Positions 1-10,047 are shown, counted from the stretch's first letter. The stretch: 64,000 nt of DNA from Bacillus bingmayongensis (GCF_000299035.1 NZ_AKCS01000013.1:62001-126000), one strand, 5' to 3'. Program-made: numbers and translations. Notes: generated by a model not told the origin, from the sequence alone.

Positions 1-1012
1 TGGATTTGGGTTAGAAATTCCAAAGGCACTGTTAACGATTCCATCACAAGGTGGTATTGTGAACTTGCCAGCAGTGATTATTACACTAGTGTTAACATTG
101 CTATTATCGCGTGGTACGAAAGAGAGTAAACGTGTGAATAATGCAATGGTATTAATCAAAATTGGTATTGTTGTCCTATTCCTTGCGGTCGGTGTATTCT
201 ATGTGAAACCAGAAAACTGGATTCCATTTGCACCATATGGCTTAAGTGGAGTCTTTGCTGGAGGAGCAGCTGTATTCTTTGCTTTCTTAGGTTTCGATGC
301 ATTAGCAACTTCAGCAGAAGAAGTGAAAAATCCACAGCGTGATTTACCAATTGGTATTATTGCCTCATTAATCATTTGTACAATCATTTATGTTGCAGTT
401 TGTCTTGTGATGACGGGTATGGTTTCCTATAAGGAATTAGATGTACCTGAAGCAATGGCTTATGTATTAGAAGTTGTTGGACAAGATAAAGTGGCTGGTG
501 TAATTGCTGTCGGAGCCGTAATTGGTATTATGGCTGTAATTTTTGCTTATATTTACGCAACAACACGTGTATTCTTTGCAATGAGTCGTGACGGTTTATT
601 GCCAGAATCTTTTGCGAAAATTAACAAGAAGACAGAAGCACCAACGTTCTCAACTTGGTTAACAGGAATTGGTAGTGCTTTAATTGCTGGATTTATCGAT
701 TTAAAAGAATTGTCAAATTTAGCGAATATTGGAGCGTTACTAACATTTGCGATGGTTGGTGTATCGGTTATCATCCTTCGTAAAACACATCCGAAATTAC
801 AGCGCGGATTTATGGTGCCACTTGTACCAATTTTACCGATCATTTCAATCGTATGTTGTCTATTCTTAATGGTAAACTTACCGTTAACAACATGGATGTA
901 CTTCGGTGCTTGGTTAGCAATTGGAGTAGTTGTATACTTTGTTTATTCGAAAAAACACAGTCATCTAAAAGAAGATGGAAGTTCGCAAGATAGCTTGGAA
1001 GAAGCTAATTAA
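1..1012 (+). CDS. APC-family amino acid permease, C-terminal part (5' end outside window)
   Basis: The reading frame is already open at base 2, so the gene begins upstream and only its last 336 codons are visible. The GTG at 59 is internal and is not the start. The protein is almost entirely hydrophobic, with about eight predicted membrane segments, and contains the APC-superfamily stretch FFAFLGFDALATSAEEVKNP. This resembles the BcaP/YfnA-type permeases of Bacillus that import branched-chain or other neutral amino acids across the cytoplasmic membrane. The C-terminus is a short charged cytosolic tail. The substrate cannot be read from the sequence. A strong terminator follows directly. Confidence 0.88.
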   Translation, partial: GFGLEIPKALLTIPSQGGIVNLPAVIITLVLTLLLSRGTKESKRVNNAMVLIKIGIVVLFLAVGVFYVKPENWIPFAPYGLSGVFAGGAAVFFAFLGFDALATSAEEVKNPQRDLPIGIIASLIICTIIYVAVCLVMTGMVSYKELDVPEAMAYVLEVVGQDKVAGVIAVGAVIGIMAVIFAYIYATTRVFFAMSRDGLLPESFAKINKKTEAPTFSTWLTGIGSALIAGFIDLKELSNLANIGALLTFAMVGVSVIILRKTHPKLQRGFMVPLVPILPIISIVCCLFLMVNLPLTTWMYFGAWLAIGVVVYFVYSKKHSHLKEDGSSQDSLEEAN

Positions 1013-1031
1013 GGGGATATAATGAATTGTA

Positions 1032-1071
1032 AGCCTTGTGCGCCTAGGGAGCGCACAAGGCTTTTTCTTTT
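1032..1071 (+). terminator. Intrinsic terminator of the APC permease
   Basis: A perfect 12-bp stem (AGCCTTGTGCGC, 1032-1043, with 1051-1062) closes a 7-nt loop and is followed by a T-rich run. It lies 20 bases after the permease stop codon. Confidence 0.92.
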
Positions 1072-1137
1072 GCGCAGAGGAGGAAAAATTAGCATTGTAT
1101 AGAATTTGTATGTTGAAATATTTAAAGGGGTGAAACA

Positions 1138-1191
1138 ATGGTCGTAAAAAATGAATTAAAAATCGTTGTTGATGCAGTGAGAACTGAATAA
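1138..1191 (+). CDS. Tiny 17-codon open frame, possible leader peptide or gene remnant
   Basis: An ATG preceded by a good Shine-Dalgarno (AAAGGGG, 7 nt spacing) opens a 17-residue frame, MVVKNELKIVVDAVRTE, that stops just before a terminator-like hairpin. No family is recognised. It could be the surviving N-terminus of a deleted gene, a small protein, or a chance frame. The RBS and tight coupling to a terminator are the only support. Confidence 0.3.
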   Translation: MVVKNELKIVVDAVRTE

Positions 1192-1201
1192 ATTAAAAAG
1201 G

Positions 1202-1241
1202 GGTATATGAAAGGGTGAAAACCTTCGTATATCTCTTTTTT
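1202..1241 (+). terminator. Terminator behind the 17-codon frame
   Basis: A 12-bp stem with one bulge and two wobble pairs (GGTATATGAAAGG at 1202-1214 with 1222-1233) closes a 7-nt loop and runs into CTCTTTTTTG. It ends transcription between the permease and the metal-resistance operon. Confidence 0.75.
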
Positions 1242-1327
1242 GTATGAAGAATATAGCGGATGTGGAGAATAAGTTATATGTTTTTTAAATGTGAATAAAA
1301 TGTTCGGAAAATTTAGTGCGGATTTTA

Positions 1328-1390
1328 TTGACACATATGAATGGGTGCTCATATAATAAAAGTATAAGATATATGAATGATTGTTCATAT
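1328..1390 (+). promoter_or_regulatory. Promoter and twin ArsR-type operators of the metal efflux operon
   Basis: A sigma-A promoter is visible: TTGACA at 1328-1333, an 18-nt spacer, and TATAAT at 1352-1357. Two copies of an inverted repeat overlap it. Copy 1, at 1335-1354, fills the spacer (ATATGAA-N6-CTCATAT). Copy 2, at 1371-1390, is ATATGAA-N6-TTCATAT and lies downstream of the -10. The sequence resembles the 12-2-12 operators of SmtB/CzrA/CadC repressors. The placement implies that the regulator encoded next represses its own operon until metal is bound. Confidence 0.82.
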
Positions 1391-1414
1391 GTTCAAATAA
1401 AGAGGTGAGCTATA

Positions 1415-1792
1415 ATGGCTGAAAATAAAGTAGAAGCATGCCAAGAAGCATGTTCTCAAACAATTATCCATGAAGAAGTTGTTGATCAAGTAAAACAAAC
1501 AATTCCAGATGACGAAAGTTTAAGCAAAGTAGCAGAGTTATTTAAAGTATTAGGTGATCGTACGCGTACACGTATTTTACACGCACTATTTGAAGCGGAA
1601 ATGTGTGTATGTGACTTAGCTTATTTACTCGGTATGACACAATCCTCTATTTCACATCAGCTTCGTGTATTAAAACAAGCAAAACTTGTGAAAAACCGTA
1701 AAGAGGGAAAGGTTGTTTATTATTCATTAGCTGACCATCACGTAATTCATATCTTTGAGCAAGCATTTGAACATGTAAATGAGGAAGAATAG
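1415..1792 (+). CDS. ArsR/SmtB-family metal-sensing repressor (CadC-like)
   Basis: This 125-aa winged-helix repressor has the CadC-type metal motif EMCVCDL (C64 and C66) in the recognition-helix region and two extra N-terminal cysteines, C9 and C13, as in Cd/Pb/Zn sensors of this family. The HTH is MTQSSISHQLRVLKQ. The start has a clear GAGGTGAG ribosome binding site. It is 27 bases ahead of a heavy-metal P-type ATPase and is preceded by two inverted-repeat operators, so autoregulated derepression by Cd, Zn or Pb is likely. Which metal is physiological is an inference. Confidence 0.92.
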   Translation: MAENKVEACQEACSQTIIHEEVVDQVKQTIPDDESLSKVAELFKVLGDRTRTRILHALFEAEMCVCDLAYLLGMTQSSISHQLRVLKQAKLVKNRKEGKVVYYSLADHHVIHIFEQAFEHVNEEE

Positions 1793-1819
1793 AAAAGAAA
1801 AGCGCAAGGAGGGAGAACG

Positions 1820-4186
1820 ATGGCAGAAGCACTAGTGAAACGGAAACTTGTGTTAGAAGGATTAGATTGTGCGAACTGTGCGATAAAAATTGAAAAAGGC
1901 GTTGGGGGATTAGAGGGTGTCTCCTCTTGTTCTGTGAACTTCGCAACAAAGACAATGACTTTAGAAACAGAGAAAAATCGAGAGAATAACGTTGTTACTG
2001 AAGCGAAACAACTTGTTACGAAATTAGAACCGCACATTCAAGTAAAGGATGAACAAAAAACAAAAGTTGCAAAAGAAGTATTTGTATTAGAAGGGCTAGA
2101 TTGTGCAAATTGTGCAATGAAGATTGAAACAAAGGTAAAAGAGATGCCTACAATTTCAAATGCGACTGTTGATTTTGTATCGAAGAAATTAAAAATAGAA
2201 GTTGCAAATAAAAAAGAGCTTGAAATGACAGTACAAGATATGAAAAATATTGTTCATAAGTTAGAGCCAGATGTAAAAGTTGTTCGTGAAGAAAAAATAG
2301 GTCATGATCATGGGCATAGCCACGACCATGGCGAAGGAAATGTGAAGAAAATGCTGTGGCGCTTAGCGATTGGTGGGGTTTTAACAGGAATTGCTGTACT
2401 TGCAGGATTACCGCAAATGATGACAATTCCACTTTTCGTTATCGCATATTTACTAATTGGTGGAGATATTGTTTGGCGAGCTGTGAGAAACATAACACGC
2501 GGCCAAGTATTTGATGAAAACTTTTTAATGGCGATTGCCACACTTGGAGCATTTGCGATTGGGGAGTATCCAGAAGCTGTTGCGGTTATGCTCTTTTACC
2601 AAGTAGGTGAATTATTCCAAAGCATTGCTGTAAATCGTTCTCGAAAATCAATTACTTCATTAATGGATATTCGTCCTGATTATGCAAACGTTAAAGTTGG
2701 CAACGAAACAAAACAAATTTCACCGGAAGATGTGAAAATTGGAGACTATATCATTGTTAAACCAGGTGAGAAAGTACCGTTAGATGGGAAAGTAGTGGAA
2801 GGAACATCAATGGTAGATACTTCAGCATTAACTGGTGAATCTGTACCTCGTGAAGTAGAAGTTGGGAATGATGTATTAAGTGGTTTTGTGAACCAAAATG
2901 GTGTGTTAACAATTGAGGTAACAAAAGAATTTGGTGAATCAACTGTATCGAAAATTTTAGATTTAGTACAAAATGCAAGTAGCCGAAAAGCGCCAACAGA
3001 AAACTTTATTACAAAATTTGCGCGCTACTACACTCCAGTCGTCGTTATTACAGCAGCAGTATTAGCGTTTATTCCTCCTCTTATTTTAGAAGGTGCTACA
3101 TTCTCAGATTGGATTTATCGTGCATTAGTGTTCCTTGTTATTTCTTGTCCATGTGCGTTAGTGGTATCTATTCCACTTGGATTCTTTGGTGGTATTGGTG
3201 GAGCATCTAAAAGCGGTATTTTAATCAAAGGAAGTAACTATTTAGAAGCGCTGAATGATGTGAAACATATCGTATTTGATAAAACAGGAACATTAACAAA
3301 AGGTGTATTCAAGGTAACGAAAATGGAGCCAAACGGTACAACTACAAAAGAAGAACTTCTTGAATATGCTGCGTTTGCAGAAGTTTATTCAAATCATCCA
3401 ATCGCACAATCTATTCGAAGTTCATATGGAAAATCAATTGATGAAAATATAATTGAGGACTACAGTGAAATTTCTGGTCATGGTACAGTTGTAAAAGTGC
3501 AAGGTAAAGAAATTTTTGCAGGCAATGCAAAATTAATGAGAAAAGAAAATATTGCATTCGAACAGCCTCAAACAGTAGGCACTCTTGTTCACGTTGCTGT
3601 AGATGGTGCATATGCAGGTTATATCGTTATTTCTGATGAAGTGAAAGAGGATTCAAAACAAGCGATTCAAAAATTAAAAGAACTTGGTATTAAGAAAACA
3701 GTCATGTTAACAGGTGATGCAAAATTAGTTGGAGAAGCGGTTGGTAAAGAACTTGGTTTAGATGAAGTTCATGCTGAATTATTGCCACAGCAAAAAGTAG
3801 AAGAAATCGAAAAAATTGATGGGGCAAAACAAGCAAAAGAAAAAATTGCATTCGTTGGTGATGGAATTAATGATACACCAGTATTAGCAAGAGCTGATGT
3901 TGGGATTGCAATGGGTGGCTTAGGATCTGATGCAGCGATTGAAGCGGCGGATATTGTAATCATGACAGACGAACCTTCTAAAATCGCAACAGCTGTTAAA
4001 ATTGCCAAACGTACACGCAATATTGTATGGCAAAATATTATCTTTGCACTTGGTGTAAAAGGACTTGTCCTACTCCTTGGTGCATTTGGGATTGCAACAA
4101 TGTGGGAAGCGGTTTTCTCAGATGTTGGTGTTACACTACTTGCTGTATTGAATGCGATGCGTGTGCTTAGAGTGAAAGACTTATAA
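1820..4186 (+). CDS. cadA: P1B-type heavy-metal ATPase (Cd/Zn/Pb/Co efflux, CadA/ZntA type)
   Basis: The 788-aa membrane pump has two N-terminal heavy-metal-associated domains, each with a GLDCANCA metal motif (C17/C20 and C95/C98). A His/Asp-rich linker follows at about residues 160-172. The transmembrane CPC motif is at C443-P-C445, in the context SCPCALVVSIP. The phosphorylation motif DKTGT is at D487, and the hinge is GDGINDTP. CPC followed by ALVVSIP is typical of Zn/Cd/Pb rather than Cu pumps. It uses ATP to expel divalent metal from the cytoplasm and is co-transcribed with the ArsR repressor just upstream. Confidence 0.94.
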   Translation: MAEALVKRKLVLEGLDCANCAIKIEKGVGGLEGVSSCSVNFATKTMTLETEKNRENNVVTEAKQLVTKLEPHIQVKDEQKTKVAKEVFVLEGLDCANCAMKIETKVKEMPTISNATVDFVSKKLKIEVANKKELEMTVQDMKNIVHKLEPDVKVVREEKIGHDHGHSHDHGEGNVKKMLWRLAIGGVLTGIAVLAGLPQMMTIPLFVIAYLLIGGDIVWRAVRNITRGQVFDENFLMAIATLGAFAIGEYPEAVAVMLFYQVGELFQSIAVNRSRKSITSLMDIRPDYANVKVGNETKQISPEDVKIGDYIIVKPGEKVPLDGKVVEGTSMVDTSALTGESVPREVEVGNDVLSGFVNQNGVLTIEVTKEFGESTVSKILDLVQNASSRKAPTENFITKFARYYTPVVVITAAVLAFIPPLILEGATFSDWIYRALVFLVISCPCALVVSIPLGFFGGIGGASKSGILIKGSNYLEALNDVKHIVFDKTGTLTKGVFKVTKMEPNGTTTKEELLEYAAFAEVYSNHPIAQSIRSSYGKSIDENIIEDYSEISGHGTVVKVQGKEIFAGNAKLMRKENIAFEQPQTVGTLVHVAVDGAYAGYIVISDEVKEDSKQAIQKLKELGIKKTVMLTGDAKLVGEAVGKELGLDEVHAELLPQQKVEEIEKIDGAKQAKEKIAFVGDGINDTPVLARADVGIAMGGLGSDAAIEAADIVIMTDEPSKIATAVKIAKRTRNIVWQNIIFALGVKGLVLLLGAFGIATMWEAVFSDVGVTLLAVLNAMRVLRVKDL

Positions 4187-4189
4187 GAT

Positions 4190-4217
4190 AAAAAGAGAAG
4201 CGAAGGCTTCTCTTTTT
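4190..4217. terminator. Bidirectional terminator between cadA and pncB
   Basis: A 12-bp stem (AAAAAGAGAAGC at 4190-4201 with 4206-4217) and a GAAG loop carry A and T runs on both sides. It can serve the + strand ATPase and the convergent - strand pncB, whose stop codon lies inside it. Confidence 0.9.
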
Positions 4218-5679
4218 ATTTTTGAATACGATTTGCAATTTGCTCTCGTACATTTTGAATATAATTCATTTTATGATCCCAGCACTCTTGGCTTAAATCG
4301 ACTGGGTATTCTTCAGGATTAAGAGTCCGTTTATATTCTTCCCAAAATACATTTAAACTATCATATGCATACTGCTGGATATTTTTTATTTCAGGCAGTT
4401 TATATGTGCGTTTACCTTTTACAAAAATATTATGGTGTAGTTCTTTTGCTTCGAAATTTGTCACAAATTTACTGATGTACGTATGGACAGGATGAAACAT
4501 TTTTAAACGTTCTTCCTGCTGTGGTACTTCAGCTTCTAGCGCAATATAATCCCCTTCGGAGTGTCCGTTGACGCGATTAATAATGCGATATACACGTTTT
4601 AATCCTGGTGTTGTAATCTTTTCAGGATTAGAAGAAATTTTGATTGTATCGTTTAGCGTCCCATTTTCATCTTCAATCGCAACTAACTTATAAACAGCCC
4701 CTAATGCAGGTTGTTCAAAGGAAGTGATGAGTTTTGTGCCAACGCCCCATACATCAATTTTTGCTCCTTGGGATTTTAAGTGCATAATTGTATATTCATC
4801 CAAATCGCTAGAAGCGATAATTTTTGTATTTGTAAATCCAGCTGTATCAAGTAGTTTTCGTGCTTCTTTTGATAAATAAGCCATATCGCCGCTATCAAGA
4901 CGAATACCATAAAAATCAATACGGTCGCCGAATTCTTTAGCAACTCGAATCGCATTTGGTACACCGGATTTTAACGTATCATATGTATCAACGAGAAAAA
5001 CGCATTTTTGATGCGTTTCAGCGTACTTTTTAAATGCAACATACTCATCACGGTAAGCTTGGACAAAGGAATGAGCATGTGTGCCAGCGACAGGAATACC
5101 AAAGCGTTTTCCAGCACGGACGTTGCTAGTAGAAGAAAATCCACCAATAAAGGCTGCGCGTGTACCCCAAAGGGCAGCATCAAATTCATGAGCGCGGCGT
5201 GTACCAAATTCTAATAGTTCGTCATTGTTCGCTGCATGTTTCATGCGAGCTGCTTTTGTAGCGATTAATGTTTGGTAATTCACAATGTTTAACAAGGCGG
5301 TTTCAATAATTTGAGCTTCACCAAGCGGTGCGTCAACGCGTAATAGTGGTTCGTTATTAAAAACGACTTCTCCTTCTTGCATACTGCGAATTGTTCCAGT
5401 AAACTTCATATTTTGTAAATAATGCAGAAACTCTTCTTCAAATTGTAGTTCTTTTAAATAAGTGATATCACTTTCGGTAAAACGAAAATTCTCTATGTAT
5501 TCAATAATTTTTTCAAGACCAGCAAAAATGGCATAACCATTTTCAAATGGAAGCTTTCGGAAATATAAATCAAAAACAGAGCGGCGATTATGAATCCCGT
5601 CTTTCCAATACGTATAAGCCATGTTAATTTGATATAAATCTGTATGTAAGGCGTAACTATCGTCTTTATAATGATTCAT
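4216..5679 (-). CDS. pncB: Nicotinate phosphoribosyltransferase
   Basis: This is a full-length 487-aa NAPRTase. It converts nicotinate and PRPP, with ATP, to nicotinate mononucleotide in the NAD salvage pathway in the cytosol. The family landmarks are the N-terminal ALHTDLYQINMAYTYW, the segment VAGTHAHSFVQAY carrying the conserved active-site histidine, and the PRPP-binding GIRLDSGD. The start has a GGAGGTG ribosome binding site. It is a single-gene unit, convergent with cadA and divergent from nprR. A 17-bp palindrome overlaps the promoter. Confidence 0.95.
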   Translation of the reverse strand: MNHYKDDSYALHTDLYQINMAYTYWKDGIHNRRSVFDLYFRKLPFENGYAIFAGLEKIIEYIENFRFTESDITYLKELQFEEEFLHYLQNMKFTGTIRSMQEGEVVFNNEPLLRVDAPLGEAQIIETALLNIVNYQTLIATKAARMKHAANNDELLEFGTRRAHEFDAALWGTRAAFIGGFSSTSNVRAGKRFGIPVAGTHAHSFVQAYRDEYVAFKKYAETHQKCVFLVDTYDTLKSGVPNAIRVAKEFGDRIDFYGIRLDSGDMAYLSKEARKLLDTAGFTNTKIIASSDLDEYTIMHLKSQGAKIDVWGVGTKLITSFEQPALGAVYKLVAIEDENGTLNDTIKISSNPEKITTPGLKRVYRIINRVNGHSEGDYIALEAEVPQQEERLKMFHPVHTYISKFVTNFEAKELHHNIFVKGKRTYKLPEIKNIQQYAYDSLNVFWEEYKRTLNPEEYPVDLSQECWDHKMNYIQNVREQIANRIQK

Positions 5680-5700
5680 TGCGAAAACACCTCCGTAATT

Positions 5701-5743
5701 TTGTTATAGTATAACAATTTTTACTAGTTTATGCCAAAGAAGA
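5701..5743 (-). promoter_or_regulatory. pncB promoter with an overlapping 17-bp palindrome
   Basis: Read on the - strand, TTGGCA, an 18-nt spacer and TATACT form a sigma-A promoter. Bases 5701-5717 are a perfect palindrome (TTGTTATA-G-TATAACAA) that contains the -10, a position expected for a repressor. I do not recognise the cognate regulator; an NAD-responsive factor would fit the gene. Confidence 0.55.
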
Positions 5744-5988
5744 TTATCTTAGTAAGAAGAGGATTTTCTTTTGTTTACTATATTGGAAAGATCAATACCG
5801 ATAGTTGATAGCTATTGATTGAGAAAAACTAGTTCAGAAGCCTTTTCTAACATAAAAATTAATTATTAAGATGGAAATAAAACCATTTTTTGTGAAATTC
5901 TTTAGAAAATTTACATTTATTAATTTATATTTTTCTGATTTTTATGTATTATTAGAGTAGTGAGGGTAAATGAGAATGGAGGAGGACA
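5718..5988. other. pncB-nprR intergenic region
   Basis: This stretch is AT-rich with no gene. ATCAATA at 5791-5797 and TATTGAT at about 5813-5819 form an inverted repeat. ATTCTTTAGAAAATT near 5900 matches the CodY consensus at 12 of 15 positions and lies about 90 bases upstream of nprR. No clear PlcR box is seen. The nprR start is set by a GGAGGAGG Shine-Dalgarno. Confidence 0.4.
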
Positions 5989-7266
5989 ATGCAACAAACA
6001 TTAGAGAAAATTGGAAAACAAGTTTTTTATAAACGACTACAGCAAAAAATGACACAAGAAGAATTATGTCAGGGCATTTGTTCCGTCTCATATTTAAGTA
6101 AAATCGAAAATGGAAAGATAGAAGCATCAGAGGAAATTTTGCAGCTGCTCTGTGCGAGGTTAGAGATTGCTGTGTCGGATTTACGAGATGTGGAAGCGGA
6201 AGTGAAAGAGAAATTAGATGAGTGGTTAAATGCATTGGTTCATTTGGATAAGCAACAGGTAGAACGTATATATAATGAGCTGCAAGCTGAAATGAAGCAT
6301 GTTTTAGACTTTGAAATCATAAATTATTATAAACTTCTTTATACGCGGTATTTAATTATGAAACGGGATTTTCCAGCTCTTAAAGAGGAGTTAGATAAGC
6401 TAAAGAAGATGTATAAGAAGTATTCTCCGTTTCAGAAGTTGTTGTATATGTATAGTAAAGCGTTATCATATTGTTTACAGTATAAGTTTAAAGATGGTTT
6501 AGATTACTTGCTTAAAACTGAGGCGATGGCAAAAGAGTTGAGCTATTATGAAACGGGAATTCATTATAATATAGCGCTCGCATACAGTCACTTAGAAATC
6601 CCGCACCTTGCACTTCATTTTGCAAATGTTGCACTAGAAGGATTTCGAAATGAGTATAAATTCCGTTATGTAATTAATTGTCAAATTATTATTGCGTTAA
6701 GTTATTCAGAGAAGGGGCAGTATGAAGAAGCTTTAAAGATGTATAAAAGTATACTAAGAGAATCAGATTCTTTTGCTGAAAAAGATTCAATTCTAGCTAT
6801 TGCGTTAAGTAATATTGGAAATATTTATTATAAAAAAAATCAATATGCAGAAGCAAAAGAATATTACTCAAAAAGTTTACAATATCAAAAACAAGAGAAT
6901 TTAAATTATATTGATACGTTATATGAGATGGCGTTGCAATGTATTAATCTTGGACAATTAGATGAGGCTAAAGAGTGGATTGATAAAGGGATTGTAGCTG
7001 CTAGACAGGAGGAGAGATTTAATACGAAATTGTATTTACTTCTCATGCTCAGATATAGGTATTTTGAAGAAACAAAAGCATATAAAGTATTTCTAGAAAC
7101 AGAAGCAATTCCATTTTTTAAAATTGCAGGAAATAAAAAAGAATTAAAGAAAGCTTATATGGAACTTGCTGAATACTTTGAAGAGTTGTCAGATCTAAAG
7201 GAAAGTAATCGGTATTATAAACTTGTTATTGAAGTACTAGAAGATTATAAGGAGGAATACGAATGA
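5989..7266 (+). CDS. nprR: NprR, RNPP-family quorum-sensing regulator
   Basis: This 425-aa cytosolic regulator has an N-terminal HTH at about residues 10-65 (IGKQVFYKRLQQKMTQEEL) and then a long all-helical TPR array. TPR-like pairs such as ALSNIGNIYYKKNQYAEAKE are plain at about residues 265-330. In the B. cereus group NprR binds the re-imported NprX peptide and then activates the neutral protease and other necrotrophism genes; without peptide it acts on sporulation. Its last four bases overlap the start of nprX (ATGA), and the protease gene follows. Confidence 0.93.
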   Translation: MQQTLEKIGKQVFYKRLQQKMTQEELCQGICSVSYLSKIENGKIEASEEILQLLCARLEIAVSDLRDVEAEVKEKLDEWLNALVHLDKQQVERIYNELQAEMKHVLDFEIINYYKLLYTRYLIMKRDFPALKEELDKLKKMYKKYSPFQKLLYMYSKALSYCLQYKFKDGLDYLLKTEAMAKELSYYETGIHYNIALAYSHLEIPHLALHFANVALEGFRNEYKFRYVINCQIIIALSYSEKGQYEEALKMYKSILRESDSFAEKDSILAIALSNIGNIYYKKNQYAEAKEYYSKSLQYQKQENLNYIDTLYEMALQCINLGQLDEAKEWIDKGIVAARQEERFNTKLYLLLMLRYRYFEETKAYKVFLETEAIPFFKIAGNKKELKKAYMELAEYFEELSDLKESNRYYKLVIEVLEDYKEEYE

Positions 7267-7367
7267 GAAAAGTATTGACTGGATTGTTAGTATTGGGGTT
7301 AGTGTTTACTGCGATAGGTGGAGCAGGTGGTGCTCAGCAATATACAAGTAAACCTGATATTTATTGA
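7263..7367 (+). CDS. nprX: NprX signalling pro-peptide (ends SKPDIY)
   Basis: A 34-residue secreted pro-peptide starts inside the nprR stop codon (ATGA overlap) behind an AAGGAGG site. It has a basic start, MRKVLTG, a hydrophobic core, a cleavage-like AGGA region and the C-terminal signal SKPDIY. In the family the exported precursor is trimmed by proteases, re-imported by oligopeptide permease and binds NprR. The best-known mature form is SKPDIVG. This allele keeps SKPDI but ends with Tyr then TGA, lacking the terminal glycine. The frame is too short for routine ORF calling. Confidence 0.9.
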   Translation: MRKVLTGLLVLGLVFTAIGGAGGAQQYTSKPDIY

Positions 7368-7410
7368 TATTTATAGCGCAAAAAATAAATTAGCTTAAAG
7401 AGTAAATATA

Positions 7411-7469
7411 GAACAAATATTGAGAAAGGCCCTTTCCGAAACGGAAAGGGCCTTTCTCAATATTTGTTC
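7411..7469. terminator. 28-bp perfect hairpin between nprX and the protease
   Basis: Bases 7411-7438 and 7442-7469 are exact reverse complements around an AAA loop. The stem is far longer than a usual terminator. The core GAAAGGCCCTTTC of each arm is almost palindromic itself. The T-run afterwards is weak (TTGTTCTCC). It probably separates the nprRX transcript from the protease, and could also stabilise an RNA 3' end. Confidence 0.7.
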
Positions 7470-7548
7470 TCCAAAATTCTCCAAAACTTGAGAAAAGAAT
7501 TAATTGAATTTTTAGTATATAAATAGTGGAAATCTAATGCTAATATAA

Positions 7549-9294
<1,746 letters not shown>

Positions 9295-9319
9295 GATTTC
9301 AATCCCCTTTAGAGAAAAT

Positions 9320-9346
9320 AAAAAAGGAGCAATTTGCTCCTTTTTT
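9320..9346. terminator. Bidirectional terminator of the protease and the TVP38 gene
   Basis: A 12-bp stem (AAAAAAGGAGCA at 9320-9331 with 9335-9346) closes a 3-nt loop, with A and T tails in both directions. It overlaps the last codon of the convergent gene. Confidence 0.9.
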
Positions 9347-9893
9347 ATTTCTTCTTCCACTTCTTCCATATATACAATACCCCAATACAACCAGCAATCG
9401 TTATAATCCACTTTGCTTCACTTGTTCCATTCATAACATGATATGCAGAATATACTTCGATAAGCATTGCCGGTATTTTTCCTATTGTACTTGCAATACT
9501 GAAAGAGAATAACGACATTTTGCCTAAAGCCGCAAATAAGGTAATGATGCTTGATGGAATAAATGGAACAAGTCGAAATGATAGAACGAGTAAAAATGCC
9601 TCTTTACCTCGTACATAAAGAAGACGTTCTACTTTTGGGTAGTTGTTTATTTTATTGTGAGCAAATTTTTGGAAACCTAGTCGATAGAAATAAAATGAAA
9701 CAATTGCACCTAATGCTTCACCTGTAATCGATATGATCGTTCCGTCTGTTAAGCCGAAAAGCTGTATATTGATCGCGGTTAAAAATATGCTTGGAATAAA
9801 ACCAGCTAAGCTAATGATGATATTAAATAGAATGCTCAGCGGAATTGCAGTTGTGTAATGCTCTGTAAGTAAATCGCGAATCATTTCTTGCAT
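9345..9893 (-). CDS. TVP38/TMEM64 (DedA-like, SNARE-associated) membrane protein
   Basis: The protein has 182 residues from the ATG at 9893, which is served by AAAGGA at 9-nt spacing. An upstream in-frame ATG at 9950 has no ribosome binding site. It has four to five membrane segments and the family motif FRLVPFIPS at about residue 100, with a glycine-rich re-entrant-like segment before it. Proteins of this family act in membrane lipid flipping or homeostasis, but this one has no assigned substrate. It stands alone between the protease and the copper operon. Confidence 0.82.
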   Translation of the reverse strand: MQEMIRDLLTEHYTTAIPLSILFNIIISLAGFIPSIFLTAINIQLFGLTDGTIISITGEALGAIVSFYFYRLGFQKFAHNKINNYPKVERLLYVRGKEAFLLVLSFRLVPFIPSSIITLFAALGKMSLFSFSIASTIGKIPAMLIEVYSAYHVMNGTSEAKWIITIAGCIGVLYIWKKWKKK

Positions 9894-9993
9894 GCAGTTA
9901 TGTCCTTTAGCTTTTTTTAGCATTACACCATATTTAGGGAATATAGGCAAGAGTGGATTTATATAAAAAATATAAATTTTTGGCAGTAAAAAC

Positions 9994-10023
9994 TTGTAAT
10001 TTTATACCCCTTACAGGTATAAT
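9994..10023 (+). promoter_or_regulatory. csoR promoter and CsoR operator
   Basis: TTGTAA at 9994-9999, an 18-nt spacer and TATAAT at 10018-10023 form the promoter. TATACCCCTTACAGGTATA at 10003-10021 fills the spacer and part of the -10. This is the pseudo-palindromic G/C-centred operator typical of CsoR (TACCC...GGGTA type), so the copper operon is autorepressed. Confidence 0.85.
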
Positions 10024-10047
10024 GTATACAAAGAAGGGGGTATATTT

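Noticed and set aside
4216-5679. Several 60-80 codon frames on both strands inside pncB, npr, copA, treP and other long genes.
   Set aside because: All are shadows of well-supported genes, without RBS or family matches.
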